A DNA stretch of 17,451 bases, taken from Acidobacteriota bacterium (GTDB lineage: Bacteria; Acidobacteriota; Terriglobia; Terriglobales; Acidobacteriaceae). The stretch is from contig JAJZDL010000031.1 in the NCBI GenBank assembly GCA_021851465.1, positions 1 to 17,451 of the forward strand, written 5' to 3'. This document shows positions 15,253-17,451 of the stretch, piece by piece. Each line of letters opens with the position of its first letter. The stretch's first letter is position 1. The translations under genes and the position numbers were made by a program. The notes beneath the pieces are model-generated. The model saw nothing but the letters and a program-made list of their open reading frames with translations. It was not told the DNA's origin and did no database searches.

Positions 15253-15928
15253 GGACAACAACACGGGCAAGCGGAGCGGGCACGGCCCCGGGCCGGACGA
15301 TCATGTGCCCAGTGTCGATGCCGAGCATCCCGGCTACGAGACCACGGACGCCAACGTCCATGGCGTGGCCCTGTTTCTCGCCGGGCTCTTCGCGACGGTC
15401 ATCGTCTTTTTCTACTTCTGCTATGTGATGGGCGCGGCCATCAACGCACAGTGGGCGAAGGAGGACGGCGCGCCCACCAAGTGGACGATTGCGGCTGGCA
15501 ATGTCCCTCTCGGCAAGGGCAAGAACCTGGCCAGCAACCCTGAGATCGAGCAGAAGCAGTTGCAGCAGATCGTCGGCAACTTTCCCACGCCGCGGCTGGA
15601 GATGGACGATGGCGAGCAGGCGACGGCCGACCTGCACGCGCGCGAAGATCTCCTGCTTGAACACTACAGCCTGATTGACGGGCAGCCGGGAGCCATTCGC
15701 ATCCCCATCGAGCGCGCGATGGAACTGGTTGCGCAGCGCGGCCTGCCGGTGGCAGGCGAGGGCCAAGCGCCGGACGCCGTCGCGTACGCCGCGCCGCCCC
15801 AGATTGAGGCCCCGCTCACCACAGGCTTTGCCCGCACAGGTTACGAGCAGACGCAGATTGAAGCGCGCCAGCAGAAGATGGACTACGGCAAGGCGGAATC
15901 CGCCGCGGAGTCTGCACCGCAGAAATAG
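15242..15928 (+). CDS. Uncharacterised single-helix membrane protein of the ACIII/oxidase operon
   Basis: A 228-residue protein I cannot name. Residues 1-40 are polar, with several His and acidic residues. One membrane helix (about 40-64, GVALFLAGLFATVIVFFYFCYV) follows. A Gln/Glu-rich segment comes next, then a compact region with LHAREDLLLEHYSLIDGQPGAIRIPIERAMELVAQRGLPV (split here by sense: a helix, then an IPIERAMELV motif at about 154-163). I recall similar RIPI-x-RAMEL sequences in small proteins beside cytochrome oxidase genes in other bacteria, but cannot verify it. There are no CxxCH or copper motifs. A GGAG lies seven bases before the ATG, and the gene overlaps actF by 11 bases, so it is surely co-translated with ACIII. 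It could be an accessory ACIII or oxidase subunit or an assembly factor. Confidence 0.8.
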   Translation: MHSEDNNTGKRSGHGPGPDDHVPSVDAEHPGYETTDANVHGVALFLAGLFATVIVFFYFCYVMGAAINAQWAKEDGAPTKWTIAAGNVPLGKGKNLASNPEIEQKQLQQIVGNFPTPRLEMDDGEQATADLHAREDLLLEHYSLIDGQPGAIRIPIERAMELVAQRGLPVAGEGQAPDAVAYAAPPQIEAPLTTGFARTGYEQTQIEARQQKMDYGKAESAAESAPQK

Positions 15929-15949
15929 AGAGACAACGGAAGCAGTTCA

Positions 15950-16885
15950 ATGGAGTGGAAGGAACAGATGATTCAGTGGCGGAGGATGCGACGGACGGCA
16001 AAGCGAGGCGGGATCGCCTTCGCGTGCTGCGTCTTGCTCGGCGCCGCCGCGCTGGCCCAGGTCTCCGGCTACGGCGACAAGCAGGAGGGGCAGAACGTGG
16101 GCGACCAACTGCCCACCGTGCTGCAGCGGGTCGGTGTCTCGCAGCGCCTGAATCAGCCGCTGCCACTGGACGCGCAGTTTGTAGACGAAACCGGCAAGAC
16201 CGTCCGCCTCGGCGACTACTTCGGCAAGCGCCCGGCCCTCCTCTCGCTGGTCTATTACAACTGCCCCATGCTCTGCTCGGAGGAGATGGACGGCCTTGCC
16301 AGCGCGCTGATGATGGTGAAGCTCACGCCGGGCAAGGACTTCAACATCGTCATCGTCAGCATCGATCCCAGCGAGACGCCTGCCCTCGCCGCGAAGAAGA
16401 AGGCGTATTACGTCAAGCGCTACGGACGGCCCGAGACGGCCGATGGATGGCACTTTCTCACCGGCAAGCAGCCGGCCATCGATGCCCTGGCAAACGCCGT
16501 CGGATTCGGCTATGTGCGCGTGCCCGGGCCGGATGGCAAGCTGAACCAGTTTGCGCACGCCAGCGCGATCGAGGTGGTCACCACCGATGGCCATCTTGCA
16601 CAGTACTATCTCGGGGTGGAGTACTCGCCCAAGGACATCCTGCTCGGCCTCATCGAGGCATCGGGCAACAAGATCGGCTCGCCCGTCGCCAACATTCTCA
16701 CCTACTGCTACCACTACGACCCGCAGACCAACCGGCATTCGCTCATTGTTGCGCGGGTCGTCCAGGTGGGCGGCATGATGACCGTGGCGGGCCTCGGCGG
16801 TTTTATGTTTGTGATGTTTCGGCGGGACCTGCGGCTGGGGCGCGAGCACGCTCTGACGGGCAAACGAAGGGACGATGAAGGATAA
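15950..16885 (+). CDS. SCO1/SenC family copper chaperone with C-terminal membrane helix
   Basis: A 311-residue protein with an N-terminal signal or anchor (CCVLLGAAALAQ) and a thioredoxin-like SCO domain. The copper ligands are present: CPMLC (Cys105 and Cys109) and His203 in NQFAHASAIEV. IVIVSIDPSETP, YYVKRYG and WHFLTG are further family landmarks. A second hydrophobic helix near the C-terminus (VVQVGGMMTVAGLGGFMFVMF) is followed by basic residues, so the SCO domain would sit in the periplasm between two membrane segments. It should load or reduce the CuA site of the CoxB encoded next. The start is uncertain: ATG at 15968 has a stronger AAGGA site and would remove six residues; the ATG at 15986 is also possible. 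The gene ends two bases before coxB. Confidence 0.92.
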   Translation: MEWKEQMIQWRRMRRTAKRGGIAFACCVLLGAAALAQVSGYGDKQEGQNVGDQLPTVLQRVGVSQRLNQPLPLDAQFVDETGKTVRLGDYFGKRPALLSLVYYNCPMLCSEEMDGLASALMMVKLTPGKDFNIVIVSIDPSETPALAAKKKAYYVKRYGRPETADGWHFLTGKQPAIDALANAVGFGYVRVPGPDGKLNQFAHASAIEVVTTDGHLAQYYLGVEYSPKDILLGLIEASGNKIGSPVANILTYCYHYDPQTNRHSLIVARVVQVGGMMTVAGLGGFMFVMFRRDLRLGREHALTGKRRDDEG

Positions 16886-16887
16886 CG

Positions 16888-17451
16888 ATGGGGATTAGTC
16901 CGGTTTTATGGGAATTTCTGGTGAAGTGGCTCAACAACTCCGCGCTCTTTCCGCGCGAGGCGTCCACCATTGCGCCGTATATGGACGCGTTGTACTTCTT
17001 CCTGCTCGCCATTACGTTCGTCGGGCTCCTCCTGGTGGCGGGCCTGCTACTGACCTTCTCGGTTCGTTATCGGAAGGCGGTGCATCCGGCGGCAAAGCAG
17101 ATTGAAGGATCGACCCTGCTGGAGGCGACCTGGACGATCATCCCGCTCGGCCTGTTTCTAGTTTGCTTTGTCTGGGGCGCGCTGCTTTACTTCCGCATCT
17201 ACAATCCGCCGGTCAACTCGATGAACATCTACATCGTGGGCAAGCAGTGGATGTGGAAGGCGGAGCACCCCGGCGGGCAGCACGAGATCAACGCGCTGCA
17301 TGTGCCGACCGGACAGCCCATCCAGTTGACCATGATCTCGCAGGATGTCTTCCACAGCTTCTCGATTCCCGACTTTCGCATCAAGCGCGAGGTGATCCCG
17401 GGCCGCTACAGCACGGTCTGGTTCGAGGCGACGACGCCGGGCGAGTACCAC
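16888..17451 (+). CDS. coxB: Cytochrome c oxidase subunit II, 3'-truncated by the window end
   Basis: The first 188 residues of CoxB, open to the window edge. There is no cleaved signal peptide; a short amphipathic N-terminus is followed by two helices (about 34-56 and 77-101), the usual hairpin that anchors the CuA domain. EATWTIIPL in the second helix, the aromatic GKQWMWK (118-124) and DVFHSFSIPDFRIKREVIPGR with the first CuA histidine, His156, identify the family. The window stops at GEYH, just before the expected CxxxC-His-Met CuA ligands, so these and any fused cytochrome c domain cannot be judged. AAGGAT lies five bases ahead of the ATG. It follows sco directly; further oxidase subunit genes probably lie beyond the window. 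Confidence 0.93.
   Translation, partial: MGISPVLWEFLVKWLNNSALFPREASTIAPYMDALYFFLLAITFVGLLLVAGLLLTFSVRYRKAVHPAAKQIEGSTLLEATWTIIPLGLFLVCFVWGALLYFRIYNPPVNSMNIYIVGKQWMWKAEHPGGQHEINALHVPTGQPIQLTMISQDVFHSFSIPDFRIKREVIPGRYSTVWFEATTPGEYH

Noticed and set aside
13897..15270. A 457-codon minus-strand frame opposite actF
   Set aside because: Gln/His/Arg-rich complement of a membrane protein gene, with no recognisable domain.

Overview
The window is GC-rich DNA that best fits an Acidobacteriota genome, probably class Terriglobia (former subdivision 1). This placement rests on three things: a soil-associated TIGR03435-type secreted protein, a DUF3536-type GH57 enzyme, and a complete alternative complex III (ACIII) operon that runs into cytochrome c oxidase genes. 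It is inferred from gene content only; there is no rRNA or other phylogenetic marker here.

Layout. Positions 1-1303 (+): the 3' part of lnt, apolipoprotein N-acyltransferase, cut by the window start. Positions 1334-3898 (-): a GH57/DUF3536 glycoside hydrolase-like protein, convergent with lnt. Positions 4016-4644 (+): a compact toxin-antitoxin pair, an AbrB/MazE-like antitoxin and a Doc/Fic toxin, behind a palindromic AT-rich promoter that may give a leaderless mRNA. Positions 4678-5616 (-): a TIGR03435 family exported protein. Positions 5706-6440 (-): an AlkA-like DNA glycosylase. Positions 6441-7026: a 586-base gene-free divergent regulatory region with a good sigma70-type promoter, a Crp/Fnr-type palindrome and a duplicated promoter-like core. 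Positions 7027-17451 (+): a tightly packed respiratory operon, actA-actB-actC-actD-actE-actF, then an unnamed single-helix membrane protein, a SCO family copper chaperone and the start of coxB, which is cut by the window end.

How the genes work together. By family knowledge, ACIII (ActA pentaheme cytochrome c, ActB Fe-S/molybdopterin-like protein, ActC and ActF NrfD-like quinol-binding membrane subunits, ActD membrane subunit, ActE monoheme lipoprotein cytochrome c) oxidises quinol and passes electrons to an oxidase, replacing the bc1 complex. The SCO protein would deliver copper to the CuA site of the CoxB subunit encoded next, so the operon encodes a quinol-to-oxygen electron path. Most of its genes overlap or nearly touch, which implies one transcript with translational coupling.

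The most unusual signals are: two different heptanucleotide tandem repeats, each about three units, placed just inside the start of actB and of actE; a Crp-like box and duplicated promoter core ahead of actA; the leaderless-looking toxin-antitoxin promoter; and the unnamed protein between actF and sco. I see no CRISPR array, tRNA, rRNA, insertion sequence, prophage or clear intrinsic terminator. No wholly new multi-gene system is evident.
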